In this document: positions 32,451-39,710 of the stretch, one piece after another
Numbering within the stretch: position 1 is the first letter of the stretch
Layout: each line of letters begins with the position of its first letter
Assembly: GCA_959605475.1 (NCBI GenBank)
Contig: CAUHFS010000013.1
Span: forward strand, 1-44,103
Reading direction: 5' to 3'
Length of the DNA: 44,103 nucleotides
DNA from: an uncultured Collinsella sp.
GTDB lineage: Bacteria > Actinomycetota > Coriobacteriia > Coriobacteriales > Coriobacteriaceae
Notes under the pieces: generated by a model
Told to the model about the DNA's origin: nothing
Databases searched by the model: none
What the model saw: only the letters and a program-made list of their open reading frames with translations
Position numbers and translations under genes: made by a program

Positions 32451-33416
32451 CTAAAAATTCTTTCCGAGGAAGTCGTCGACCGTGTTCCAGTAGAGCTCGG
32501 GGTCAACTTGCGCACTCTTGGCGTGGGTGGCGCCATGGATGGTGAGCTTTTGCTTGACCTTGCTGGCGCACGCGTCGTAGTTTTGGTCGAGCATGTCGTA
32601 CGGCACAAAGGTGTCCTGGTCGCCGTGGATAAACAGCATGGGAACCGTCGCGTGTTTGAGTTGCTCCACACTGCTCGCCTTATGAAAGTCGTAGCCCGCG
32701 CGCACGTTGCACACCAAGTTTGCTACATCGAGCAAAGGAAAGCTGGGCAGGCCGAACACGTCCTTGAGCTGCAGAGAAAACTCGTCCCAAACACTCGTAT
32801 AACCACAGTCCTCGATAATGCATTTTACGTTTGTAGGCAGAGATTCCCCCGCGACGTTCATAGCGGTTGCTGCACCCATCGATTCGCCAAAGACAAGAAT
32901 GCGCGCCTCGGGGTCGGCCTGAACGATGCGCCCGATCCATGCGACGACGTCGAGTCGCTCGGGCCAGCCCATGCCGATATAGTCGCCGCTGGAGCGCTCA
33001 TGGGCGCGGGCGGCGGGTGCGAGTACGTTCATGCCGCGGTCGTGGAAGCGCTTGACGTATCGGGCCATACCGATGGGCTCGTCGGTATATCCATGCAGGC
33101 AGACGGCGTAATCGTGGGTGTTCTTCGAGGCGGCAAAATACCAAGCGGCGAGCTCGGTTCCGTCATCTGCGGTGAGGCTGCTGCTCTCGCGGTTCTCTTT
33201 AAACCATGCCCGCGCCTCGGTTCCCTCGGCATCCGGCTGCTCACCTTCTTTGTCGTCCTTACCATCTTGCATCATCTTCATGGTGTATGGCGCGCGGGGA
33301 TTCAGCGCGAAGTCAAACAGAAAGTTGCCGGCAAATCCGAGCAGCGCAACGACAACCACCAATGCAACGATGCCGGCTATCTCGAGCTTTCGATGGGAAT
33401 GTGCGTTTTGAGCCAT
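32451..33416 (-). CDS. Membrane-anchored alpha/beta hydrolase
   Basis: This 321-residue protein has an N-terminal hydrophobic anchor (about residues 13-36) and an acidic linker, then an alpha/beta-hydrolase domain facing outside the cell. The catalytic triad is visible as Ser179 in GESMG, Asp268 in HGDQDTFVP and His298 in GATHAKS; the oxyanion region is CLHGYTDEP. It is of the BAAT/DLH-like serine hydrolase group, often labelled alpha/beta hydrolase family S9-like; the substrate could be an ester, a lipid or a peptide. An SD AGGAG lies 9 bases upstream of the ATG. A strong promoter with palindromic sites precedes it, so it is probably regulated. It is divergent from the hemolysin-III gene. 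Confidence 0.88.
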   Translation of the reverse strand: MAQNAHSHRKLEIAGIVALVVVVALLGFAGNFLFDFALNPRAPYTMKMMQDGKDDKEGEQPDAEGTEARAWFKENRESSSLTADDGTELAAWYFAASKNTHDYAVCLHGYTDEPIGMARYVKRFHDRGMNVLAPAARAHERSSGDYIGMGWPERLDVVAWIGRIVQADPEARILVFGESMGAATAMNVAGESLPTNVKCIIEDCGYTSVWDEFSLQLKDVFGLPSFPLLDVANLVCNVRAGYDFHKASSVEQLKHATVPMLFIHGDQDTFVPYDMLDQNYDACASKVKQKLTIHGATHAKSAQVDPELYWNTVDDFLGKNF

Positions 33417-33436
33417 GCGGTATTCTCCTATAAGAT

Positions 33437-33495
33437 GTTAATGCATCAACATTTAATGCAAGCGCATTATGGACGTTCGCCGTTGATGCGTCAAC
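33437..33495 (-). promoter_or_regulatory. Promoter of the hydrolase gene with flanking palindromic operators
   Basis: On the minus strand TTGACG (33489-33494) and CATAAT (33466-33471) are exactly 17 bases apart. Two related 14-base imperfect palindromes flank the core: GTTGATGCGTCAAC (33482-33495) covers the -35, and GTTAATGCATCAAC (33437-33450) lies downstream of the -10, centres 45 bases apart. A third inverted repeat, AATGC-AAGC-GCATT (33455-33468), covers part of the -10. This is typical of repressor control with looping or cooperative binding. Confidence 0.65.
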
Positions 33496-33537
33496 AGGCA
33501 AAGAATGGGTAAACAAAGGGTCACGTATGGTGCAAAT

Positions 33538-33567
33538 TTCGCACGCACCCAGACGCTTTGATATAGT
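33538..33567 (+). promoter_or_regulatory. Probable promoter of the hemolysin-III gene
   Basis: TTCGCA (33538-33543) and TATAGT (33562-33567) are 18 bases apart, 36 bases before the ATG. It is arranged back to back with the hydrolase promoter. Confidence 0.5.
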
Positions 33568-33602
33568 GTTGAGAACTCTTTACGTTGGAGGATGTAACCG
33601 GC

Positions 33603-34286
33603 ATGTCCGATTCGAGCGACAGTTCCAAGCCGCGACCCAAGGCCGCGGCCGTTCCGCACTACACGGTGGGCGAGGAGATCATGAACTCCGTCACCCATGG
33701 TGTCGGCTGTCTGCTGGGTATCGCGGGCCTGGTGCTCCTGATCGTATTCGCTGCCCTGCGCGGCGGTGGCCCGGCCCACATGGCCGCGGCAATTGTCTAT
33801 GGCGTCAGCATCATCCTCGAGTACCTAGCCTCCACGCTCTACCATGCGATTCAACCCGCGCGCGCCAAGCGCGTGTTCCGCATCATCGACCACAGCTGCA
33901 TCTACCTGCTCATAGCCGGCAGCTATACGCCGTTTTGCCTCATCACGCTCGCAAACGACGGCGGCGCTGCGCTGTTCTTCGCCGTATGGGCCATCGCCAT
34001 TATCGGCATTGCCCTCGAGTGCTTTATGCGCGAGCGCCAGCCGCACTGGGTAAGCGGCCTGGTCTATCTGCTGATGGGCTGGCTCGTTGTCTTTAAACTG
34101 CCCGCACTCGTGGCGCTGCTGAACCCCGTGGCGCTTGCCCTGCTCGCCGTCGGCGGCGTGTGCTACACCGTGGGCGTGCCGTTCTATATCGCCAAAAACG
34201 TGCGCTATCTGCACAGTGTTTTCCACTTGTGGGTGCTCGCCGGCAGCATCTTCCAGTTCATGGCGGTGATTCTCTTCGTAATCTAG
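33603..34286 (+). CDS. Hemolysin III family (YqfA/PAQR-like) membrane protein
   Basis: This 227-residue protein has a 30-residue polar N-terminus and seven transmembrane helices. It belongs to the HlyIII/PAQR superfamily. The conserved metal-site residues are seen in SVTHGVG, STLYHAI, IDHSCIYLLIAGSYTP and the C-terminal HSVFHLWVLAG; animal PAQR receptors bind zinc with these histidines and act on lipid-type ligands such as ceramides. Bacterial members are linked to membrane stress and fatty-acid balance; direct haemolysis is not shown for most. The ATG at 33603 is preferred over the TTG at 33585 because GGAGGA lies 10 bases upstream. Confidence 0.92.
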   Translation: MSDSSDSSKPRPKAAAVPHYTVGEEIMNSVTHGVGCLLGIAGLVLLIVFAALRGGGPAHMAAAIVYGVSIILEYLASTLYHAIQPARAKRVFRIIDHSCIYLLIAGSYTPFCLITLANDGGAALFFAVWAIAIIGIALECFMRERQPHWVSGLVYLLMGWLVVFKLPALVALLNPVALALLAVGGVCYTVGVPFYIAKNVRYLHSVFHLWVLAGSIFQFMAVILFVI

Positions 34287-34396
34287 CGACCGCGCCTGCG
34301 CGCCCGCGTCCTCGTTTGGGCGCCGGTGCAATTGCCGTATCCGTCATCAACGTTTTGACCTGACGTCCCGAATCTTGGAGGTTCGAGAAACTCCCG

Positions 34397-35770
34397 ATGG
34401 ACATAACCATCTCCCTTATCACCACCCTCGTTTTGACCCTCATCAACGGCTACTTCTCTATGTCCGAGATGGCGCTCACCACGGCCAAGCGCGCCGTGCT
34501 GGAGCACGAGGCCGAGGAAGGCGACAAGCGCGCCGAGCGTGCCATTAAGCTGGCTGCCGACTCCGACCAGCTGCTCGCCACCATCCAGGTTGCCATTACG
34601 CTCGTGGGCTTCGCCTCGTCCGCCGTCGCCTCGACGAGCCTGTCCGACCCGCTCGCCACGTGGCTCATGAGCTTTGGCATCGCGCCGCTTTCCGCCATTG
34701 CGCGCGGCCTGGCGCCGGTCATCATCACCGTCGCGGTCGCCTTCGTGTCCATCGTGATCGGCGAGCTCGTCCCCAAGCGCATCGGCCTGGCCAACGCCGA
34801 GGGCGTGTCCAAGCAGGTCGTGGGACCGTTGTCGTTTTTCCAAAAGATTGCCCGTCCGCTCGTGTGGTTGACCGGCGCTTGCTCCGATGGCCTGGCCCGC
34901 ATCCTGCGCATCAAGAGCGCCGACGACCGCCAAAACGTCTCGGAGGAAGAGATCAAGTACATGGTCTCGGAGCAGGACGACCTGCTCGACGAGGAAAAGC
35001 GTATGATCCACGAGATCTTCGACCTGGGCGACACCGTTGCCCGCGAGGTCATGGTGCCGCGCGTGGACACCACCATGTGCGAGGACGACGAGACGGTCGC
35101 CAGCGTGCTATCCACCATGCGCCAGACCGGCTTCAGCCGCATCCCCGTCTATCACGAGGACCCCGACAACGTCGCGGGCATCGCGCACATCAAGGACCTG
35201 ATCCAGCCCGCGCTCGACGGCAAGGGCGACCAGCCCATCGCCGGCTTTTTGCGCGACGCCACCTTTGTGCCCGACACCAAGGACATCCTGCCGCTGCTGT
35301 CCGAGATGCAGACCTCGCACGACCAGATCGTGGTCGTCGTGGATGAGTACGGCGGCACGGCCGGCATCATCACCATCGAGGACATCGTCGAGGAGATCGT
35401 GGGCGAGATCGAGGACGAGTTCGACCCCGACAACAAGTACCTCACGCGCCTTTCGCGCCGCGAGTGGCTCGTTGATGGGCGTTTTTCGTGCGATGACGCG
35501 ATTGAGCTTGGTTGGCCGCTTGAGGAAAGCGATGATTATGAGACCATCGCCGGCTGGATTTTGGAGCTTTGCGACTCGGTGCCCGACATCGGAGAGGTGT
35601 TTGAGGTCGCGGGGTACAAGTTTAAAGTGCAGTCGATGCGTGGCCAGCGCATCTCGCTCATTCGCGTGATCGCTCCGGCCGAAACCGATAAGAAGGATTC
35701 CGAGTCTTCGGTAGACGAGCCGACGACGTCGGGTGCGGGTTCCGCGAATCCGCACGACGGCGACGAGTAG
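34397..35770 (+). CDS. CNNM/CorC-type (hemolysin C family) transporter with CBS domains
   Basis: This 457-residue protein has a DUF21/CNNM membrane domain (residues 1 to about 180; INGYFSMSEMALTTAKR and GELVPKRIGL are signatures), a CBS pair (about 215-335; EVMVPRVDT, GIAHIKDLI, VVVVDEYGGTAGIITIEDIV) and a CorC_HlyC domain (about 350-430). The last 30 residues are acidic and probably disordered. Structures of CNNM/CorC homologues show Na+-coupled Mg2+ efflux regulated by nucleotide binding to the CBS domains. This gives the window a magnesium exporter as well as the import unit at 39711-42826. The following gene starts 24 bases downstream and may be co-transcribed. Confidence 0.93.
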   Translation: MDITISLITTLVLTLINGYFSMSEMALTTAKRAVLEHEAEEGDKRAERAIKLAADSDQLLATIQVAITLVGFASSAVASTSLSDPLATWLMSFGIAPLSAIARGLAPVIITVAVAFVSIVIGELVPKRIGLANAEGVSKQVVGPLSFFQKIARPLVWLTGACSDGLARILRIKSADDRQNVSEEEIKYMVSEQDDLLDEEKRMIHEIFDLGDTVAREVMVPRVDTTMCEDDETVASVLSTMRQTGFSRIPVYHEDPDNVAGIAHIKDLIQPALDGKGDQPIAGFLRDATFVPDTKDILPLLSEMQTSHDQIVVVVDEYGGTAGIITIEDIVEEIVGEIEDEFDPDNKYLTRLSRREWLVDGRFSCDDAIELGWPLEESDDYETIAGWILELCDSVPDIGEVFEVAGYKFKVQSMRGQRISLIRVIAPAETDKKDSESSVDEPTTSGAGSANPHDGDE

Positions 35771-35794
35771 GACAAGGAAGAGTAGGGGAGAGTT

Positions 35795-36628
35795 ATGGCA
35801 GGCCTGTTCAACATCCTTAAGGTCACCGTCAGCGAGGACAAAATCTGCGCGCATGTGCTGGTGAACCCCGGCATGCCGCTCATGACCTCGGAGGATATCG
35901 AGGCCACGGCGCGCGTGTACTACCTGGTGCCCGCGATTGCCAAGCACCTGTGCCTAGGCGATTCCGGTCGCGAGTTCCAGGACTGTATGGGCCAGACCGA
36001 GCTTTGCCACCTGCTGGAGCATGTGACCGTCGAGCTCATGAACGAGACCGGTCTTGCCGGCAGCATTTCGTGCGGCCGCACCCGCGTGAGCGAGCACGAC
36101 GAGCGTGTCTTTGAGGTCGAGCTTTCGTGCCCCGACGACGCGCTGGCCATCGGTGCGCTGTCTTCGGCCACCTTTATGATGGATTGGGCCTATCTGCACG
36201 CCGACCAGCCGGCTCCCGATGTGGACGGGACGGTCGCGGGCCTGCGCAACCTGGTGCTGGGCATGCGCGCCGAGGCCGAGGGCAAGGACCCGCACGAGGC
36301 CGTTGCCGCCGCGAACGGCGAAGATGCTGCCGAGGGCGAGGGCGCTGATGAGGGCGATGTGCCGGCCGACGCCGAGCCTGTTGCCGATGCGACCGCCGAG
36401 CCCGTTCCCACCGAGCCCCAGGGCGTCCCCAACTTTGACGACGAACCCCAGGTGGCGATTGATACCGAGGGCGCGGTTGCCGAGAACCACGAGGCCTCCG
36501 CTGCCGTCTTCGGCGGTGCGGCGACGGTTCCGGCAGGACCTGCGCATGAGGGCGGCCTGCCGCTCGTGGACGGCGCCGGCGAGGATCCGGGTGCCACGGT
36601 GGCCATGCCGGCTATGCCTCAGGAGTAG
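35795..36628 (+). CDS. Stand-alone cyanophycin-synthetase N-domain-like protein with acidic tail
   Basis: The first 145 residues of this 277-residue protein resemble the N-terminal domain of cyanophycin synthetase (CphA). The best segment is LCHLLEHVTVELMNETG followed by CGRTR, against the CphA pattern HIVEHIALELQ..AG..(V)GFGRTR; the preceding IAKHLC and the following strand VFEVELSCPDDA also fit. The Mur-ligase and ATP-grasp parts of CphA are absent. The rest (about 150-277) is Ala/Glu/Asp/Pro/Val-rich and looks disordered. In CphA1 enzymes this domain binds the polymer and, in some, has a primer-making hydrolase activity; whether that applies here is unknown. The match is by eye. GGGGAG sits before the ATG, and the CorC gene is 24 bases upstream. 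Confidence 0.55.
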   Translation: MAGLFNILKVTVSEDKICAHVLVNPGMPLMTSEDIEATARVYYLVPAIAKHLCLGDSGREFQDCMGQTELCHLLEHVTVELMNETGLAGSISCGRTRVSEHDERVFEVELSCPDDALAIGALSSATFMMDWAYLHADQPAPDVDGTVAGLRNLVLGMRAEAEGKDPHEAVAAANGEDAAEGEGADEGDVPADAEPVADATAEPVPTEPQGVPNFDDEPQVAIDTEGAVAENHEASAAVFGGAATVPAGPAHEGGLPLVDGAGEDPGATVAMPAMPQE

Positions 36629-36707
36629 GCCTACGCGTTTATCACCATCACGTACCTGCGCCTTTGCCGTACGCAGATGAGCGCGACGGCAAGTGATGCG
36701 CTGCGGG

Positions 36708-36713
36708 TATAAT
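36708..36713 (+). promoter_or_regulatory. -10 element for the YtxH/PRC-barrel pair
   Basis: A perfect TATAAT lies 51 bases before the YtxH start. No good -35 was found 16-19 bases upstream. The leader contains a small hairpin (GTGGGCA with TGCCCGC, about 36730-36748) just in front of the ribosome site. Confidence 0.55.
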
Positions 36714-36764
36714 GGACAGCATTCAAACGGTGGGCACCGACGTGCCCGCAGGAGAGGAATGATC

Positions 36765-37154
36765 ATGGGTAAGACTTTCAGCTTTGTCTCCGGCGCACTT
36801 TTTGGTGCCGCTGCCGGCGCTATTATCGGCGTTGCTCTGGCCCCGCGCTCGGGCGCCGAGACCCGCGCCATGGCTGCCGATATCGCCAACGACGCCTGGG
36901 ACAATATGCGCGACACCTACGAGCACAGCGCCGAGGAGGCCCGTGCTGCGGTGAATGACTTTGGCCCGATGGTCGACGCCAAGACCGACGACCTGCGCGC
37001 CAAGGTCGACCTGGCCCGCGAGCGCATGGACCAGCTGCGCGAGCAGCTCAACGACGCCATTTCGGGCGGCAACGTGACGCCTGCCGCCGACGTCGTGGTC
37101 GAGAACGCCGTCGAGGCTGATACCGAGGCTGCGGAGCCCTCGACCGAGGCATAA
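36765..37154 (+). CDS. YtxH-domain small membrane-associated protein
   Basis: This 129-residue protein has one Gly/Ala-rich N-terminal hydrophobic segment (FVSGALFGAAAGAIIGVALA) followed by PRSGAET, the YtxH family signature. A helical, charged stretch (about residues 35-105) of coiled-coil character and an acidic end follow. YtxH-like proteins are induced by envelope or general stress in Firmicutes; the molecular role is unclear. The start at 36765 is taken because GGAGAGG ends 7 bases before it, whereas the in-frame ATG at 36759 is too close. Its stop overlaps the next start (TAATG). Confidence 0.85.
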   Translation: MGKTFSFVSGALFGAAAGAIIGVALAPRSGAETRAMAADIANDAWDNMRDTYEHSAEEARAAVNDFGPMVDAKTDDLRAKVDLARERMDQLREQLNDAISGGNVTPAADVVVENAVEADTEAAEPSTEA

Positions 37155-37909
37155 TGCGCGCCGGGGATTTTGTCGGCGCCAAGATCTATCGCAAGCCTAC
37201 CGAGGACAAGCGCACCAAAAAGGACGGCACGCCGCGCAGCCCTAAAAAGCTCGGAAAGATTCACTTTCCGGTCTTTACCCCAGGCGGTACGCGCGTGGTC
37301 GGCTTTATGGTCCGCCAGTCCGATATCGCGGGCATGATCGAGCGTCCCGACCGATTCGTAGCGCTCGACGCCATTGGTGTCTACGAGGGCGCCATTGCGG
37401 TCGATGACGTCAAGGACACGTACGATGCCGCCGCTGCCAAGCGCCTCGACATCAACCTGGACGATTGCATCATCTGGGTCGGTATGGACGTGCGCACGGA
37501 ATCGGGCGACGTCGTGGGCTATTGCTCGGACGTTGAGTTCAAGCCACGCTCGGGCATCGTGCAGGCATTCTATGTGACCGCCGGTGCTGCTTCGAGTGTT
37601 TTGGTTGGTGACACGCAGGTGCCGCCGACGATGCTACGCGGCTACGAGAACGGCGCGATGATTGTCTCGGACGAGGTCAAGGCGCTCGGGTATTCGGGCG
37701 GCGCGGCCGCCAAGGCCGCCGAGGCCAGCGTCGTGGTGGGCGACAAGGTCAAAAAGGGCGCCAAGGTGCTCGACGACAAGGGATCGGTTGCCGTGGACAA
37801 GGGCAGTCGCGCACTGGGCAAGCAGCTCGGCAAGACGCGCGGCATGTTCAAGGCCTTTAAGGACGAATACCAAAAGGCGAGCGGAGGCTCGTCAAAAGCT
37901 ACAAAATAG
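37154..37909 (+). CDS. PRC-barrel domain protein
   Basis: This 251-residue protein has two PRC-barrel-like units, about residues 1-85 (LGKIHFPVFTPGGTRVVGFM) and 88-165 (WVGMDVRTESGDVVGYCSDV). A basic Lys/Gly/Ala-rich tail (about 175-251) with repeated VDKGS/LDDKGS-type segments could be helical and membrane- or RNA-binding. PRC barrels occur in RimM, photosynthetic reaction-centre H subunit and many small envelope-associated proteins; no enzyme motif is seen. It is translationally coupled to the YtxH protein by a one-base overlap, so the two probably act together. The same fold appears at the N-terminus of the MgtE-like protein at 39711. Confidence 0.75.
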   Translation: MRAGDFVGAKIYRKPTEDKRTKKDGTPRSPKKLGKIHFPVFTPGGTRVVGFMVRQSDIAGMIERPDRFVALDAIGVYEGAIAVDDVKDTYDAAAAKRLDINLDDCIIWVGMDVRTESGDVVGYCSDVEFKPRSGIVQAFYVTAGAASSVLVGDTQVPPTMLRGYENGAMIVSDEVKALGYSGGAAAKAAEASVVVGDKVKKGAKVLDDKGSVAVDKGSRALGKQLGKTRGMFKAFKDEYQKASGGSSKATK

Positions 37910-37930
37910 CGACGTACCAAATGATGGGAG

Positions 37931-37960
37931 GCAAGCCGGAGACCTGTTGCTCCGGCTTGC
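37931..37960 (+). terminator. Hairpin after the PRC-barrel gene
   Basis: GCAAGCCGGAG (37931-37941) pairs perfectly with 37950-37960 over an 8-base loop; the tail TGTGTTTATG is only moderately T-rich. Confidence 0.7.
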
Positions 37961-37981
37961 TGTGTTTATGGGGGAGGGCAC

Positions 37982-39388
37982 ATGCGCCAAAACGGATCCA
38001 ACTTAAACGGGCGTTCGGGTGCGCGTCCGACGGCGCGCCGCGATCTGGGGCAGCTGCCCAGCGGTCAGCGCCGTCGCCGCCGTAAGCCCGGCGCGATGTA
38101 CCTCAACCATAGCCGCGGGTTTAGCGACCGCAGCGCGCGCATCGGCAACGGGCGCTCGCCGCGCCGACCGTCCCGTCTGCCCTATGCGCTCATTGCCGTG
38201 GGCTGTGCGCTCGTGCTGTTTATCGCTGCCGTCGTGGGCTACGTCAACCGCAGTGTGGACGTGGAACTCAACGGGCAAAAGACCGCGGTGCGCGTGGGCT
38301 CTACGCTGCAGAATCTCATCGACGACCAGGAGTTGACCGATACCTACGACGCAGGCGACCTGCTGGCCGTCGATGACAGCGTGCTCAAGCGCCATGGCGG
38401 CGAAAAGCTGTCGGTTAAGGTGGACGGCAAGCGCATAAAACAGGGCAAATGGGATAGCCGCGAACTTGAGGGCGGCGAGAAGGTGACGGTCAAGGATGGC
38501 CGTAACACCTACGAGAAGCACGAGGTTCAGGCTACGGTTATCGAGCCCAAGCTCAAGGTCGAGGGCACGGGCGCTATCGAGTATGTGCAGACATGGGGCG
38601 TTCAGGGCCGCTCCGAGGTATGGGTCGGCGAGCAGTCGGGCAAGACGCAGGACCGCGGCGAGGTCGTGCCCGCCACCGACTGCGTAGTCGAGTGCGCAAG
38701 CGTAGCGCCCAAGGGCAACGAAAAGTACGTGGCCCTGACATTTGACGAGGGTCCGAGCGGCGCGACCAAGCAGATCTTGCAGGTGCTCAAGGAAAAGGGC
38801 GTCACGGCGACGTTCTTCCTGTCGGGCGATGCCGCGGAAGCCTCGCCCGCTACTGCCAAAGCGATTGTCGATGCCGGGTGCGAGATCGGCTCCAACAGCT
38901 ACAGCGATGATTCGCTCAAGGGCGAGGATCGCGAGACGGTGCGCAAGCAGATCACGAAGGGCACCGAGGCGATTAAGTCGGCGACCGGCGTCGAGACGAT
39001 GTTGCTGCGTGCCCCCTACGCCGCGTTTGACGAGCAAAACTGGATCGACTCGATGGACCTGGTGTCCGCCGTGGTTTCGTGGAATATCGATTCGGGCGAC
39101 TGGCTGCTCAACGGCGCTGACGAGCAAGTATCGACCGTGCTCGACTCGGTGACGCCGGGCAATATTGTGCTGCTCACCGATAGCGATGAGTGCGCCGAGC
39201 AGACGCTCGAGGCGCTGCCGCAGATTATCGATGGCCTTGTCGCCGACGGCTACAAGATCGTGACGCTCAGCGACCTGGTCAAGACGGACACGGCATTGAG
39301 CAAAAAGCTCACCTCGCTCACCAAGGTTTCCATGCCCAAAAACGCCGTGTTCCCCCAACTCCCCGAGGACGACGACACCGCAGAGTAG
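37982..39388 (+). CDS. Membrane-anchored polysaccharide-deacetylase-fold protein with altered active site
   Basis: This 468-residue protein has a basic cytoplasmic N-terminus (GQRRRRRKP), one transmembrane helix (about residues 66-88), a beta-grasp-like DUF348-type region (about 95-200) and a C-terminal NodB/CE4 domain (about 245-440). The CE4 metal site is not normal: motif 1 reads TFDEGP instead of TFDDGP, motif 2 reads SNSYSDDSL where both metal-binding histidines of HxxxHP are expected, and the last motif has LLTDSD instead of LLHD. The fold-supporting RAPY and SGDWLL remain. Outer-face location near peptidoglycan is expected. It may be a binding pseudoenzyme or use a changed chemistry. 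GGGGGAGGG lies 4 bases before the ATG. Confidence 0.85.
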   Translation: MRQNGSNLNGRSGARPTARRDLGQLPSGQRRRRRKPGAMYLNHSRGFSDRSARIGNGRSPRRPSRLPYALIAVGCALVLFIAAVVGYVNRSVDVELNGQKTAVRVGSTLQNLIDDQELTDTYDAGDLLAVDDSVLKRHGGEKLSVKVDGKRIKQGKWDSRELEGGEKVTVKDGRNTYEKHEVQATVIEPKLKVEGTGAIEYVQTWGVQGRSEVWVGEQSGKTQDRGEVVPATDCVVECASVAPKGNEKYVALTFDEGPSGATKQILQVLKEKGVTATFFLSGDAAEASPATAKAIVDAGCEIGSNSYSDDSLKGEDRETVRKQITKGTEAIKSATGVETMLLRAPYAAFDEQNWIDSMDLVSAVVSWNIDSGDWLLNGADEQVSTVLDSVTPGNIVLLTDSDECAEQTLEALPQIIDGLVADGYKIVTLSDLVKTDTALSKKLTSLTKVSMPKNAVFPQLPEDDDTAE

Positions 39389-39394
39389 CCATGT

Positions 39395-39414
39395 AAGAAC
39401 GTCCCCAATGACTA
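39395..39414. repeat. GGGGAC-type repeat F3 (inverted 20-base copy)
   Basis: These 20 bases are the exact reverse complement of the first 20 bases of F1 and F2. They begin six bases after the stop of the deacetylase-like gene, again at a 3' gene end. Confidence 0.8.
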
Positions 39415-39488
39415 TGTCACGGATACGTCAGTGTTTGGTATGCCTGCAATGTGCAGCGCATAAATTCGGTGCCGCAGCGCGATGCTGA

Positions 39489-39497
39489 TGCTATAGT
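39489..39497 (+). promoter_or_regulatory. Extended -10 promoter of the magnesium-transport unit
   Basis: TGCTATAGT is an extended -10 with TATAGT at 39492-39497. No clear -35 is seen 17 bases upstream. The transcript would begin near 39504, leaving a leader of about 207 bases. Confidence 0.5.
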
Positions 39498-39503
39498 TAC
39501 TGC

Positions 39504-39705
39504 GGTTAATGAGGGTCAAGAGAAAGGTTACAGGTGAAATCCAAACCTCGACCATACAGTCGATGACCCCATGCAGGTGCTTTCTGCGCGTGCACGGGGT
39601 GTGAGCGCCGAGCGGCGTGCCGCCCGCGCATGCGTATATATGTCTAAAAGTCCACGGATTGCGTGCCGGCATGGTCACGCGGTCCGCAGGAATAATGATG
39701 GGGAG
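39504..39705 (+). promoter_or_regulatory. Structured 5' leader upstream of the MgtE-like gene
   Basis: This leader is long and can fold extensively: GGGTCA (about 39519) with TGACCC (about 39564), AGGTT/AACCT and TCGA/TCGA hairpins inside, then CCCCATGCA (39567-39575) with TGCACGGGG (39591-39599), and a GC-rich region GCCGAGCGGCGTGCCGC. AGAAAG near 39529 can alternatively pair with CTTTCT near 39581, so two exclusive folds are possible. It does not match the known M-box consensus by eye. A magnesium-responsive or attenuation element is inferred from position only. Confidence 0.4.
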
Positions 39706-39710
39706 CACCA

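Noticed and set aside
32355..33512. 385-codon plus-strand frame
   Set aside because: It is antisense to the alpha/beta hydrolase, which has a full catalytic triad, promoter and ribosome site.
39504..39705. M-box (ykoK) riboswitch
   Set aside because: The conserved GTTAGGTGAGGCTCC-type core is not present; the region is only recorded as a structured leader.
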